NCBI GenBank assembly: GCA_002633005.1
Contig: NMRA01000367.1
Coordinates: 147,457-211,456, forward strand
Direction: 5' to 3'
From: Phoronis australis
Taxonomy: Eukaryota > Phoronida > Phoronidae
DNA: 64,000 nucleotides
Position 1 is the stretch's first letter. Every line of letters starts with the position of its first letter. Positions 10,401 to 25,317 of the stretch are shown here, piece by piece. Below the pieces are notes generated by a model. It worked only from the letters and a program-made list of their open reading frames with translations, had not been told where the DNA came from and did no database searches. A program made the position numbers and the translations under genes.

Positions 10401-13400
10401 CCTCTCCTGAACAGGTGAGATTTGAACAAATTCTGGGGAGCGACATTTTTATGAAAATTCATAAACCCATGCAGTTGTAGCTAAGGCCATCTTAGATTTT
10501 TACTGACACATATTTATGAAGATGGTTGTGAACAGGGACTATAGCTGTGTATTGTGCAGTCTTGTTCTTATGACAAACACAAACATCACTAAAAGTATGT
10601 TACAGGCAGTGTGATGGACATGGTGGCCAGTGTAAATGGAGAGTTGATGTGCACAATATCAGATGATAAAACTATGAAAGTGTTTGAAGTTGTCAACTTT
10701 GGTAAGTACTTGTTTAATGAAGATCTCAATGTGGCTGTAACAAAATGAATACATTATTTCGTGTTTTAACTTGTACCAAGACTAAAGAGCATTTATCAGT
10801 TTTAGTCTTTAAGTACAAATACCAGATTTTTGGTGTTTTGAAAGTTGACAATGTCCAACACTCTTCTTTTCAGCTGAATCACCTTTTGTGATCAGCTTCT
10901 GAATTCTCTCAATCGTATCAAAAAATAAGACTCGTGATTTTTGTCCAAAAAACTGTAAAGTTGTATAAAATAAAATGATAGCTTACAATTATAGAAAACT
11001 GTTACAGTGTTTTTGAGAGTTCATTATGAACAGGTATATGATTGGTCACGTTATTGCTACTGCAGTTTGGCTATGGATGTACCTTTTTTACTAAATTTTA
11101 CTAACTGTAAGATTAGTGGCAGGTTGGTATTAATTAAGAAATCTACAGGTTGTATTTTCAGAAAATATGTAATTATACTGACACTGAGAGAAAGCCCGTC
11201 TTGTTATTTTAGATGTATTGCACTAAGCAGATAGTCGTAGCAAAGTCTTATCAAAATAAGAAAATGCAAGACAGTTTAAGCACTCGAATGTAGGTCCATC
11301 AAATGATAGGTGAAGTTGCCTTTTCATGCCATGGTGTGTCACCATGAGAACCCAGCACAAACAACAGAAGGTCGATAGCAGTGTATTAAATAGGGGTCTG
11401 AATGGAACACCTTTGTGTGAGGGTGTTGTTTGCAGCTGTTTGAATTTAAAAAATGATTCTCACTTTGAAGTAGACAAAAGCAAGCCAGTAAGCCGTAACA
11501 TTACATTTGGCAATTTATGGCACTTGTAGGCTCAGAGGAATACCCTTGGGAATCAATTTGCAGGTGTTACTATTCAAGTTGGACTTTAAAGTCTGTTGGT
11601 TTGTAGATATGCATAGCGTTGTCGATACAGCCCTACATAACATTAACAGTGAAGTATTCGCTGAGTTTTACGTCAAATGCACCAGCGTGTCCTTTCTAGT
11701 TTACCGGGAACATATGAGCGCTAATGACAAATAACAGATGAACAGTTTACTGGTGTTATTGGTATTGGGAATTTGTACGCCAAGTAATGAAATACTTAGC
11801 ATTGACCCTGGAATTTATTTATTCTATTAAGGCCATTATAAGAAATGGAAGGTCTTGTTTAACGAAACTTAACTTCATTAAATTTTCTGTTAATTCCTGA
11901 AAAATGTTTTTTATGTGCAAGTTCCCACAGGCCAAGTATGAATCAGACTTGATTACTACAAGACAGTAAACAAAAATCAAGACTACTGTATTCGCCCTAA
12001 TAACCACCCATGCCCCTATAAGCGCCCCCCACGTGTTTTCAGACTGCCAAAATAAGCGCCCAGCCCATGAAGGTGTACGTGCGAAAAAATGCCTTACCTA
12101 GAGTCCTAAAATTCTACAGTAACGTCTTCAATTTATCAATAATATCTGACAATCCTGAAAAAATCATTATGTGCAGAATTTGTAGACCACAAGCCTCGCC
12201 GCTATGTCGGTACTTGGCTGTGATTATACATTCCAAACGTCCGCCATGCTTAAAAATGAACACAAAAGTTTTGCTGATCTTGCGTGGAATGTGTCCCACT
12301 GTGGTCTGGCCTTTCAGAACAGACGTAGTGTACTTGTCAACGGGATTGTAATTGTAGATATTTCCCGCCCTCTACAGGAATCCAAATTTCTTTTCACACG
12401 TGAAAACCCGGCGCGAATCAAAGACTAGTAAAAACCTTGGCCAGCATTAAAAGCACATGGCCAGGAAGCACACGCTATATGCATGTACTTGTCATCAAAG
12501 ACATTAATCGGGAACTATCCGTTCATGAAACGGGTAGCATAGCATCGGCAAGAAATGAATATTGACACTAATTTCCGACAGTTTCTAATACTATAAAAGA
12601 TGGGATTGTTTGATTAACCATAATTGGTGTTTTGAAGCTTAATAGCCGATAAAATGACCACTGACAGTGAATGCTTACACACCCTTACACCGAAAAATAA
12701 CCATCAGATAGTCACGTACGCATCCAGCCACACGGCAACTAATATGGGCCTTACTGAGACTAATATCGAACGTTTTTAGCACACGAGACCAGCAAGTGCT
12801 GAATGAAACACGTTCTGCTTTAGGCCTAGTGCTTACACTAATTTCTTTAAATACAATGCACATCTAGCTCACTAGATACAATGCACATCTAGCTCACTAG
12901 ATACAATGCTCATCTAGCTCACTAGATACAATGCACATCTAGCTCACTAGATACAATGCACATCTAGCTCACTAGATACAATGCACATCTAGTTCACTAG
13001 ATACAATGCACATCTAGCTCAATAGATACAATGCACATCTAGCTCAATAGATTGAGTTTGCTCCGGCAAATGAACTCTGGTGACACGCACGCATTCGCTT
13101 ACTCACACGCACTGAACTTCAAAATAAACATCATGTGACAACAACATGTCTGTTCATCCAGACATTTTTCTTGTGTTGGTGATCATAGATGGCACGATGT
13201 AGCACAAATTTGTACTTAACCTGCCGTTAAACCCGATGCCACAGGAACTTAAAAATCATAGGGACGTTATCTGGAAAACTTAAGGAGGATTTCATGTAAT
13301 TTGCTTGAGTCGAAACTGTATTTTTATTCAAGCATTCAAGTCACCATATCGACGATTGCGTGGCAGTCAGTCAGCGAGTTTTCGCCCTGGGATTTCAGCA

Positions 13401-16400
13401 TAGTTTTCTGTAAAATGATCGTAAATTAACAGCAAAGTTTGATAGCAATGCACCACAATTTTGTAGAAAGTCTGCCATAGGTTACAGATACGTCACTGTG
13501 CGTAAATATGATGAATCTTAGCTTCCAATTTTACCCGTTCGGAGACCGGGTTTCAACCGCCTTGGGTTACAATAAGCACCTCCCTGAAATGAACTTTTCT
13601 AAGCGCCCTGGGTGGTTATTAGGGCAAATGCGGTACTCATTTCAACATGTCTTGCAATACTATAACATTTGTATTCAACGTACTGTCTATTGAGTCATTT
13701 CTCTATGTTGTTTTACAAATTCATAAATGAAGAACTTCTCATTTTGTGATTTGTCTGTCATTAAAATGTTGCAGACATGATAAACATGTTGAAGCTGAGT
13801 TATGTCCCTTCGTGCTGTTGCTGGATCTACTCACCAGGTGATGCTGTATGTGCTGTGGCAGTGTAAGTATACTGACTATTGGGCAACACGTAGCCCCTCT
13901 GTTGGCCATTTAGGGGCAACACGTAGCCCCTCAGTTGGCCATTTAGGGGCGACAATTCTTTCCATCACTTTCTGTACGCATTTCGTCCCATGTATTTTAA
14001 ATGGGCGGTTGGCCAAATCCAGCCACCGATTTTGAGTTTTCACCTCGTCAAAAATACATTCTACACTTAAAACTATCACTTAAAAAGTGCTTACATTCTT
14101 CAGTGATCCTTTCTACTTCTACACATATCTTCGATGAAGCATATCTACTAGAATTAAGGTGACTTTGGAGAAGAATTCCAACTTCACTTTTTTGGTCACG
14201 TTAACTTTTTCACCACGCACACGTTAACCACAAAGTATGTCAACTGAGTCACGTGAGTTAGGCAAAGTGCTAGCGCAAGACTGAGCGAAGCGTGTGACAC
14301 TAGTGCGTGACACTTGCAAAATAGCATGAGAAGGTATCAGGTTAAATTTGTAAGATTTGTGTCCCTTGGACTTTTTATTCGATTTGTTCAAATTATCTTG
14401 ACTGGATCGTTTTCATACTTATGGTATGAGTTGTTTGTAACTCCATGTGCATGCATGTTTCATTTGATTTTATTTCCTTATTTTGAAATGAGTAACTTTT
14501 TGTGGGGATGTACTATTGCCCCCGTTTGCCTGCGGCATCCAGGGCGATGTAATTGACTAACTGACTATATGCCACCTCTTCCTTTATAGAGTTGCTGTAT
14601 TGGCAAACAAAATCAAAACAGAGGTTTAACAACAGGTTAATTGTTGAAGGTGGTCTGTTGTTTTTCAGTCTTGCCAACTACTGTGGTGCCCCGTAGTGGC
14701 ATTTTTTTGACTGTACTCACTATATTTATCTGAGTATGAGTGACTGTACTCACTATACGTATCTGAGTATGAGTGACTACTCACTATATGTATCTGAGTA
14801 TGAGTGACTGTACTCACTATACGTATCTGAGTATGAGTGACTACTCACTATATGTATCTGAGTATGAGTGACTGTCCTCTCTATGTATCTGAGTATGAGT
14901 GACTGTACTCACTATACGTATCTGAGTATGAGTGACTACTCACTATATGTATCTGAGTATGAGTTACTGTACTCACTATATTTATCTGAGTATGAGTGAC
15001 TACTCACTATAGGTATCTGAGTATGAGTGACTGTACTCACTATACGTATCTGAGTATGAGTGACCACTCACTATATGTATCTGAGTGTGAGTGACTACTC
15101 ACTATATGTATCTGAGTGTGAGTCACTACTCACTATATGTATCTGAGTGTGAGTGATAGCACTCAGTAAATGTGTCAGTAGCTGTCGTGTGGTGAACTGA
15201 TTGTCAGTCAGTATTTTAGACCAGTTTTAATGCCCACCAATCTGAACTGTTGACATTTTGCCTTTCAGAGCAGAAAAAGAAAGCAGTAAAATCCATGTTT
15301 ATGATGGCAGAGGTAGTGACCTGCCTCTACATACTGTTGACAAGTTACATTACAAGCCAGTCACACTTATAAAGGTTAGTCATGTATATGCAGTACATTG
15401 CAAACTCCTTGATGTCTGTGATGGCTGGAGCAGACACATAACATTATAGTCTTCACTCTGTTCAGTGAATGACTGCAACATAGTCACTTTAACAGCAAGT
15501 AGAAACTGGTGATCAATTTTAAGTGATTGCTACACTCACATGCCTTACCTTGCTTGTGAATGTAACCTGCTGAGTAAGAGCAGAAATTAGGAAAAATTCA
15601 GGACACTAATCTGTGTGCAGTTCTGGACCAGTCGTCAAGATCAATAAACACAATGAGGTATATCTCTACACATGGTCCACTGAATTATAGTCATCAACGC
15701 ACAAAATGATTATATCTCTTTGAATCACTTTTGGGTACACCATTTTCTTGGTGTTAGGGAACTTTGTTTGACTTGAAGAACATTTGGTACTAGCAGTGTT
15801 CAAATTGAATGACTATCACTTAATCGCTTGGTCGCAGCAGAATCCCAAACGGTCACTCCGTTTTTGCAAATTTGCATATCTGAATTTGAATAATTTGTCA
15901 AGTCTAAATTACAATTCACGGCAATGATATTTGTTTATCACACAAAAACCGTTGTAAGTTGTGGCTTCCAACTTACCAAACAAACACTTACTTTGCACAC
16001 TTGGACTAGCTGGGGAAGTCTGCTTTCATCTCAAAATGCCTCACTGTACTTTCGAGTTTCAAACCGCTGTTTAGTGTAATTTTATTGGTGCAAAACAATA
16101 CGGCCAGGTTATTAATAAAGCCAGGCAATAAATAAGGCCAGGCAATAAATTTTCGTGTTTTGTGCCAAAGAGTGAACTAAGTGACACACAGTAATCACCC
16201 ATTCGCATCACAGACTAATTTGTTCACCTTTACTTGTGGTCTATTGTCAGGTGAAAGAGTTGATAAGTAGTTATCAAGTGGAAGTAGTCAATCTAAATTG
16301 ATGCAAAATACGGTCATCTTTGTTGACGTGCTCTTTTAACAGATACATCCCAGTATTCATTGAGTTTGTATGTGTTTAAACTGAGTGCTTTTTGTGTGTT

Positions 16401-19400
16401 TCATCCATTCCCAGTGCTTTTAGTGAATTATTGAATTTAGTATGTATCAGTACCTTCCATTTTGTAAAGGTTACGTCTAATTTGACACGCAAGGTGTTTG
16501 AAATTTTTACTACATGGTTTTAGTTTAGGATTTCACATGAATATAGCCATGGCTACATACAAATACAAATAACCTTAGTCTGAACACAAGCACATCTTCA
16601 CATATAGGGGCATGCACAATATTATGAGTTTAAGTATAGCTTATAGGCACAAGGGACTAAATAGGCACATACACAGTATGTTCATTTAGACGTAGAGATT
16701 TAATGCTTTATTGGCCTGAAAGTTTATTCACTTGGCAAGACTGAGTGCATTTGAGATATTATATGTTGTTCATTTTTGTGTTGCTATAGATGGATGTAAT
16801 CCTTGATGTGAAGACATTTCTATCTGTTCTTATGATTGTTCCTAGACAACAACTAATCACAGCGTGTTGTCACTCAAATGTTTAGTAACTTGCATGTGAC
16901 ACCATTATGTCCTTTCAGTTCTTGTAGCTGCAGTTCATTGTTAGTATACTTCCATCAACCAGTCCTGTTAATACTGTGTTGTTCATTCGCTGTTCAAGTT
17001 AAGACTAGCCAATTACTTTTCTTTGCTCCCCTGTTGTAGTACAATCCTGTCTATGAGGTGGTTATCTCCATGGACTCTGCTGGTATGATGGAGTACTGGA
17101 GTGGACCTAAGGCTGACTTCAAGTTCCCCAAAAACGTCCAATGGCAATATAAGACGGATACAGATTTATACGAGTTTATCAAGGTGAGCAATAATTGGAG
17201 TACTGTCGTTTAAGCAGGTAGTAACTTCACCTTTGTCTTCTGAAAGATCTTGTAGTGAGGTTTTCTACTTTCGATTTGAGAGAAGGGTATTCCCCCACTT
17301 GTTGTGAATTATCACTTCATTAGTTTCATCAAAAGCACTGAGGACCAGTTCACACTGCTCACCCTAGATATAGAAAATGGTTTTCAGCTGAAAATGAAGA
17401 CACTAGCCATCTTCGTGGACCTAACCAAAGCCTTCAACAAGGTGTGGAAGGAAGTCTTGCTCCTCCTAATACAAGTGTGTGGCAAAATGTATGCGTGGAT
17501 TAAGGTTATCTCCAACCTTATTTAGTGGCAGACATTCTAACTCATATTTCAAACCTTATTTAGTGGCAGACATTCTAACTCATATTTCAAACCTTATTTA
17601 GTGGCAGACATTCTAACTCATGTCAAAAAACTAAGCTTTGTCAACTAGTAAAAGTATATATTTTCTGAAAAAACAAAGACCAGGAAATATAAATACACTT
17701 TTTGTATTTAGGTGTCATTATTTTTACTTAAAAATTTCATTTTTAAGAAAGGTACATTCATAGCAAATTAACCTCTCAGTCGATTTTAATGAAACCTTTT
17801 CTAAATGAAAACTTCACCTGTTACCTCAAAAACGCTGTTAGGAATTTTCGATTAGTCTGTTCGTTTGGTTTATGTGACAAATCAACTCGCGAAACGTAAG
17901 GTATTTTTGTGAAAAATTGAAGTCTTATTGGTCTTTGTCACATTACGCAAAAACTAGGCCTTTATATCAAAAATCCTAACAATGTTTTTGAGATTGATGA
18001 CTAAATATTAATTTTGGAAAGTTTCAGCAAAATCCATCTAGCCGTTTTCAAGTACTAGTGTTCCTAAGTTCAAATAAAGTCGATTTACCGAAGCCGAGAA
18101 AAAGCCGATTAAACTGGGACAAGTGAAAATCTCGAAGTCTTCAGTTAATTATTTGGTGAAAACTTGTTACACATAACCTATACAATCCTTAACTATGTTA
18201 GCTATTTCAACGTTCACTCGCAATGTCAACTGATTTTGCAGTGCGCAACTAATTTAATTATCATTAAAACCTCAAATAGATGTATTGTTCCCAGCCAACT
18301 TTTACTGTTGGTTACGACCTGCTTTCTAAGTAGGTCACATTTCATAGCCCGTACACGTCACGTGCTGGGAGACTGATACGAAACCAAGTAAGAAATGGAT
18401 TACAAAAATCGAATCGGTGGTTAAAGTATGCCGTTAGTATGAGATTGAAACATCAAAATGTCAACTTATTAACTGAATTAAGGAATTAGGGTGAGGATTT
18501 ATCTCTTTTCGCAACTTTCATGACCACAGAGGCCTGAGGCGACTCGTAGCATTCGTTTTCAACGCCAACGGTTTTATGCATGTAGACGCACAACTCCCGT
18601 AGGATCAAAGCTACGTTTTGTCTTCGTTTTCCCCGGCACTATTCTATCATAAGTACACCTCGTTGGCTCAATGTTATGGCGACTTTGTGAATGAAAGGAC
18701 TGAGGGTATACGAAGCTGTTCTGTACCTGGCGGGAGATTCGATTTAATTGAAAACCCTTTAACCTTTGACCTTGGATAAGTAGTAAACAAATATCAACGC
18801 GGTTGTGCGGTTCTAAGGTTGTTCTGCTAAATCTTTTTTTTCTCGCTACGTGGTATATATTTTGTATTTGAAGTTCCCCGAGAATGAAGATAAGGTATTT
18901 TACTAGACATAAGTGAATTATTGTAAAAATGGCCAATTTTTTTGAATAAGGTTGGAGATAACCTTAACAGTTACCTCTTCCAAAGATCTGCAAGAGTAAA
19001 GCTGGAAGGACAGACAAGCATGTTGTTCAGTATTAAGGAAGGAGTACCCCAGGGCAGCATAATTGCACTGAGTCTCTCTTTGTTGCCTTCACTGATGACA
19101 TGGCTGACCACCTGTCCATGCCCATCTCAAGGACTCTCCATGCAGATAACCTGGCTGTATGGACAAAAGCAGAATACATCACCACAGTAGTGTGCAGAAT
19201 CCAGGAAACCATGGACATCATCCTAAACTGGGCAAGAGTGGATGGTCACAATCAACAGGACCAAAACAGAGGCCACATGCCTTTCCACCTCTCCCAAAAA
19301 AAGAGTTCTCGGTGAAGAAACCCCGACCTACCTCAAGGTTAAACTGGACTAGAGGCTTACTTGGTCCCCGCACATTGCTGTCATGTGTAGCAAAGCTAAT

Positions 19401-22400
19401 AAGAAAATTGCCGTGATGAAGAAACTGGCTGGTAACAGTTGGGGCTCTAACATGAAGATCTTTACCCAAGATTACACAGGATCTGTCAGACCTCAGATGG
19501 AGTACGCCTCTAACGCATGATCTACAGCTGCCAAAGCCAACACAGACAACTTAACCAGGGTCTAGAATACTGGTCTGTGCTTAATTTCAGGAGGCATGAA
19601 GACTACCCCCATCACGGAAATGGAGAAGACTGCAGGCTTAAAATCATTGGAAGAAAGACGGGATGAGAAACTCCTGAGACAGGGTGAAAAGATGAAGAAG
19701 CTTCCATCACATCCACTGCACTCCAACCTTCAAGTCTCGACCAAAAACCACCTCATCAAGGCACTTCAGCAGAAACATCAACATCTGCTACCCTCAATCA
19801 ACCAACCACAAGAATTGCTCTAAGGCTTTGAAGAATGGTTGCTGGATGTTCTTCCTTCCTATCATTCTCGACATCCCTGGGATTGGAGCAAAGCATACAC
19901 AACTGGAGGCTGTCGTGAAGGCCATCACTCTAGACATCCTGGACAGAGACAACCCGACCACCACCTGGACCCAAGTCTATACTGATGGCTCTGCTGAGAA
20001 TGCTGTCAGAAATTCGGGGGGTGGTGTATTCATCAAATACCCAGACGGCAACTCTCTGCACAAGTCCATTGCCACAGGCCTTTCAGATGGTCATATGATC
20101 ACACTCCATGACTGTAGATGGTAAAACGGCCACCCTCCATGACTGTAGATGGTAGTATGGTCACACTCTATGACTGTAGATGGTCACGTGGTCACAGTCC
20201 ACAGCTGTAGATGGTCATATGCTCACAATCCAAGACTGTTGCTGGTGAAATGGCCGCGCTCCATCACTGTAGATGGTCATATGGTCACGGCCCATTACTG
20301 TAGATGGTCATATGGTCACAGCCCATTACTGTAGATGGTTATATGGTCACAGTCCACTTCTGTAGATGATCATGTAATCACAGTCCATGACTGTAGATGG
20401 TAATGTGGTCACGGTTCACGACTGAAGAGGGTTGATTATTCTGTTTCCTTCTAGGTTAAAGCTGTTCCTACAAGTCTTGCTGTATCAAGGGATGGAAAGC
20501 TTCTTGCTACCATGGCAACAGATAGAAAGGTAACTGACTTCTTTTCCAGGTTAATTTATCATTATTTAGGACCCTAGAAAATGTCCAAACTTTCTCACTC
20601 AGTCTTTTTAGTGAAACATGAACTTTTGAACCATTGTGCAATTCTAGTATTAGTCATGGTTTATAGACTGTTTTCCAAAACTCTGTTTGAAATTGTTCTT
20701 AAAATGTTCTGTTTTTGTACAAGAGGCTTAAAAATAGAACTTACCAGTATATGATTTTTATGTGCTTACATAATGTGGGTGCATAATGTGGGTGCATATT
20801 GTCATCTTCTACGTCTAGTCGTCCGCTGCTGTATTTCCTAAACCTTGAATGATCTTCATGAGATTTGATGGATGTGTTTCTATGAAACTGACTACACAAG
20901 ACAAGTCTCGGACCAATCTAACTACCCCTTTGCCCCCTAGTGGTAATTTTAGTTTTTTACATTAAATTTTGTCTCTGTATCTTCAGAATTCCTTGATGGT
21001 TTTTCATGCAATTTGGCAAACAAATTTCTATTATGAATGCTACAGCACTTTTCCATTTTGCGATGGATTCGACATATTCCGCGCCACATAGTGTCCATTT
21101 TTATTATTTGTGAATCATTTTTGTCTTATGCCTCTGTATCTGCCAAATGGCCCAGAGGATCATTATGAAAATTTGCACTGTGACAATACATGTGTTCCTA
21201 CTGAGCTCAACTAACATGGATTTTCAGATGTACTGCAGTGCCTCTTGCTATCTGCATCTGTATCTTAACACCTTGCGTCTGTATCTAATGTCCGTTTTTA
21301 TGATACTATAAAACACCCTTTGAAGCATACCATTAGCGGAACATAGTTGTGGGTGCACTTCAACGATACACGTTGCTCTTGTTATAAACTTGTTTACAAT
21401 GAAAATGAAATGATAATTTAGAAAACTGTAGCTTGTTTTTTCACTGAGATAGTTGTAATTGACACCAACAGGATTTTTTCCCACAAAACTTGCTGATTTT
21501 GTTATTTTTTTATTCAATTCGCTATAAAAGCTTGTCTGGGATTGTCTTTTAGTCCTATTGATCTAAGAGCTCAGCTGTCAAAAATGCAGACATGTTTTAG
21601 GAATGTTTAAATCTTCATTTTAATGGCAGAGTTCTTGGGCTAACAGTCCTTAAAAGAACAGACCAAACAGGATTTTGTTGTGGATAGAATGAAAGAAAGA
21701 AGTTCCAAGTTTCATGAAAAAATATCTTTTTGTGGAGATTACAGTCCTTCATGAAAATTCAAGATTTTTAAAAAAAGGACAGTCACATGATTACAAACAT
21801 CTGGGCTTTATTTTTGGGCACATAAGGTTCTGTGATCATCAAGGAATTTGTTGAGTCTACAATTAAGGCTTATTTGAGAAATGTAATCCTTGATAATGAA
21901 GAGGGTCAGTGCCTTTTGCATTCTAGAACTGTAACACCTGTATTTAATTATAATGAATAGAACTGTAACACCTGTATTTAATTATAATGAATAGAACTGT
22001 AACACCTGTATTTAATTATAATGAATAGAACTGTAACACCTGTATTTAATTATAATGAATAGAACTGTAACACCTGTATTTAATTGTGTGCAATCTCTGT
22101 ATTTGTTGTCTTTGTTTCAGATTCGAGTGTTCAAGTTTTTAACAGGAAAGATATCCAAAGTTATAGATGAATCTCTGCAACAGTTCATAGAATTACAACA
22201 GGTTTGTGACTGATGTGGAACTATAATAGGCAAACACACTGATGTGGAACTGTAATAGGCGAATACGCTGAAGGCTGAACAAATGTTACACACTCATATT
22301 GGCACTCTGTATTATCACTGGTTCATTAACACCATGTTTAACTGTTCTTACCACAAATATTATCACTGTGGTTCACTCAACCACTGCACACTACTTACCA

Positions 22401-25317
22401 GTAACTATAGTAACACGTCCACTATACCAGTAACTATAGTAACACGTCCACTATACCAGTAACTATAGTAACACGTCCACTATACCAGTAACTATAGTAA
22501 CACATCCACTATACCAGTAACTATAGTAACATGTCCACTATACCAGTAACTATAGTAACACGTCCACTATACCAGTAACTATAGTAACACGTCCACTATA
22601 CCAGTAACTATAGTAACACGTCCACTATACCTCATTTCCTCAGGAGTTTTATTAGTAGTTTAGTTCACTACACGTTACTTAATAGGAACCCAACTGTTGT
22701 TGTGATTTCCTGTTTCAGGCCAAGCAACAGCTTGCTAATATGGAGTTTGGTCGGCGTGTTGCTGTAGAGAGAGACTTGGAGAAGTCTGATCACATGCATC
22801 TGGCTAATGTAGGTAGGTACTAGGAAGTGTGCTATGTAAACCTGAACATGTGGTTGGAGATGTCTGACTGTAGACTTCTGGTTTATCATATAAACCTGAA
22901 CATTTGGTTAGAGATGACACCATCAGGTATTGGGCAGTTTAAAATTGGTCACTTAAGTCATGTATACCTACGTGTGACCAGTTCTACCATCATATTAGTA
23001 CTGGAACTTACCAATATGTCAATATCCTTCAAGTTTCTAGGAGTCAGATGCATGTTGATAAAGCATTCTCCCTTCAAAGCCGTATCATGGTATTTATTAT
23101 GCACTCTGTCTTCAGTGATTCTGTCATATGAATGTTCCTGTTCACCTGTCATATGAATGTTCCTGTTCACCTGTCATATGAATGTTCCTGTTCACCTGTC
23201 ATATGAATGTTCCAGTGTTCACCTGTCATATGAATGTTCATGTTCACCTGTCATATGAATGTTCCTGTTCACCTGTCATTGAGCTTGTCAACACATAACT
23301 AGTCCACATTCAAATGATGATTTGTGTTCAGTTTTGAATTTTTCCTGCAATTTGTTTTATGAGTAATGTTTGCTTATCACGTGTGTACATACCTTTTGGC
23401 CCATTTGTATGAAGTTCAATTGTTGTGCCTGCAGCAATTAGTGACATTTTCTGAGATCCTTTTGATGTTACTAGATTAGTGTTCGTTTGGTTTTGGAATT
23501 TTATCTGTTTTTCCAACTCTTTATTTGTGTAATGTTATTTTGTATTCTGGATGAGTTTCAGTATTCGACACACCAGGTCAATTTCTTATTTCTCTTTTTC
23601 AGTATTTGACTCTTCAGGTCACTTTTTGATGTATCCAACAATGCTGGGAATCAAAGGTAATGATCATCTATGTACAGTGTGTGTCTGGCCTAAGACTTTG
23701 TACTTACAATACTGTCATTATGTTATTAAGACTAGGTGTAGTACTTCCCAATTTAAGTCGTCATTATGTTATTAAGACTAGATGTAGTACTTCCCAATGT
23801 AAGTCGTCATTATGTTATTAAGACTAGATGTAGTACTTCCCAATGTAAGTCGTCATTATGTTATTAAGGCTAGATGTAGTACTTCCCAATGTAAGTCGTC
23901 AGCTGCTCTCTGTCTCTAAACCCCCTTGATGCATGAATGAAATTTTGCAGATATCTTCTGTACATGGATAGGACAGCATGAGTGAACTTTTGGAAAGATT
24001 CGAACCCCCTAGGGGAAGTTTTAGTTTTTTACGTTTGCTGCTGTTTCTTCAGAATTCCATTTGGGAGATTTTCATGTTTGTATAATGCAGATAACATGAT
24101 CTTTCTGTTTTGAGCTAGTTTCAGTGTGTTTTGCGCAACCAAGTGGCCATTTTCAGTTTTTCAATTGTTTTTGGCGTCTGCTCCTCTGTCGGCCAAACCA
24201 TTTTAAAGATGATTATGAAAATTAGCATACATGTATGTATTCCTCCTGGGAAAAGGACGTCTGATGATTTATGGATGGCTCTGACTGCTGTGGTGCCTCG
24301 TATTGACTGTTTTGTTTTGTTTGTTTTTTTTTGCATCCATGTCTACTCCTAAACCCTTTGAAAATCTTCGTTAATTTTTGGCGACTATATTGATATGAAG
24401 ACGGATCCAACTACTCTTGTGCCCCCTAGTGGCGATTTTATTTTTTCCGTTTCCCTAGGCTTCTATCAAAGAGGCTATGGTATCTTCCCCTTTTCAGATC
24501 TCTATTGGCTAAACCACTCTTAGAATCATTATGAAAATTGGTAAATGTTTTTTTACTTACTGGGAAGAGCATGGTTGACAATGATTTTGGACATCTTTAA
24601 CAACTTTGACCCTTTGATGCAGTTTTGCTTTTTGCATCCACATCTGATTCTCCTAAAGCCCTGCAGGATCTTGGTGAAATTTGGCAAGTGTATTTCTATG
24701 AAGTGACAGCAGATAACAATGACTTTTAGGTGTTCCTGATTAGCACTGTGCCCCTTAGTGGCAGTTTAGGTTACTTACTATCTTAGCAGTTGTGTTCCTA
24801 TTAAGAACAGCATTGCTGACGTGCTGTGCACCACCTACAGGTTGTTTTATGTCTACTAGCATTGGTCCTTTTTGTATTAATGTTTAAAGTAGTAATCATT
24901 CCATGGATCTGCACCATATGGCATGCTCTTGTACTAGATGTTGTGAAAATGGGATAAACGAGTGCGAGATCTTACTAATTACATATATTTATTGGGTGAT
25001 CTTGAAGTATGTAAAATTTGGATGTCTTGAATTGTGAACTCTCGCATTGATATTGTAATCCTACTGGTTTCAGTTGTTAACCTGCATACAAACAACTGTG
25101 TGAGAATCTTGGGTCGGTCAGAAAACGCTCGCTTTCTGTGTCTTGGCTTGTTCCAAGGTTCAGCCAAGTCGACTATAGCAGCCCCTACTGTAGAGATGAC
25201 TGCATCGGATAACCCTTCCCTTCAAGCTGGCTTACCTGATCCTACACTCTTCTGTACTGCATATAAAAAGAACAGGTTTTACCTGTTCACCCGAAGAGCA
25301 CCCGATGACACAGACAG
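7407..25317 (+). CDS. PPWD1: PPWD1 exons for the WD40 propeller
   Basis: Eleven exons encode the beta-propeller half. The first begins [20 protein letters not shown] and reaches [12 protein letters not shown]; the second carries [13 protein letters not shown]. They are followed by [89 protein letters not shown] and [19 protein letters not shown]. The last (25074-25317) contains [15 protein letters not shown] and [17 protein letters not shown]. These segments correspond in order to the human protein. In related proteins the propeller serves as a docking surface, and nothing here shows specific partners. Confidence 0.93.

Larger units (their letters stand above)
17330..20085 (+). mobile_element. 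LINE relic with reverse transcriptase and RNase H
   Basis: Two parts of a non-LTR retrotransposon polyprotein flank an inserted DNA transposon. Part 1 (17330-17503) has STEDQFTLL and [12 protein letters not shown] (RT motif A). Part 2 (18964-20085) has [17 protein letters not shown] (motif B) and LHADNLAVW. It continues with [14 protein letters not shown] and an RNase H start, [10 protein letters not shown]. Several frameshifts and stops separate the segments. The catalytic ADD box reads ADN, so the enzyme would be inactive. The domain order RT-RNase H fits I-superfamily/jockey-like LINEs of invertebrates. The 3' side runs into a minisatellite at 20083. It lies in a PPWD1 intron in the sense direction. 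Confidence 0.8.

Noticed and set aside
18574-18936. 120-codon minus-strand frame in the TTAA element as a transposase
   Set aside because: No piggyBac or Kolobok catalytic motifs and far too short.
22398-22631. Possible CRISPR array (regular 29-bp units)
   Set aside because: Units are head-to-tail without unique spacers, in an intron of an animal gene.
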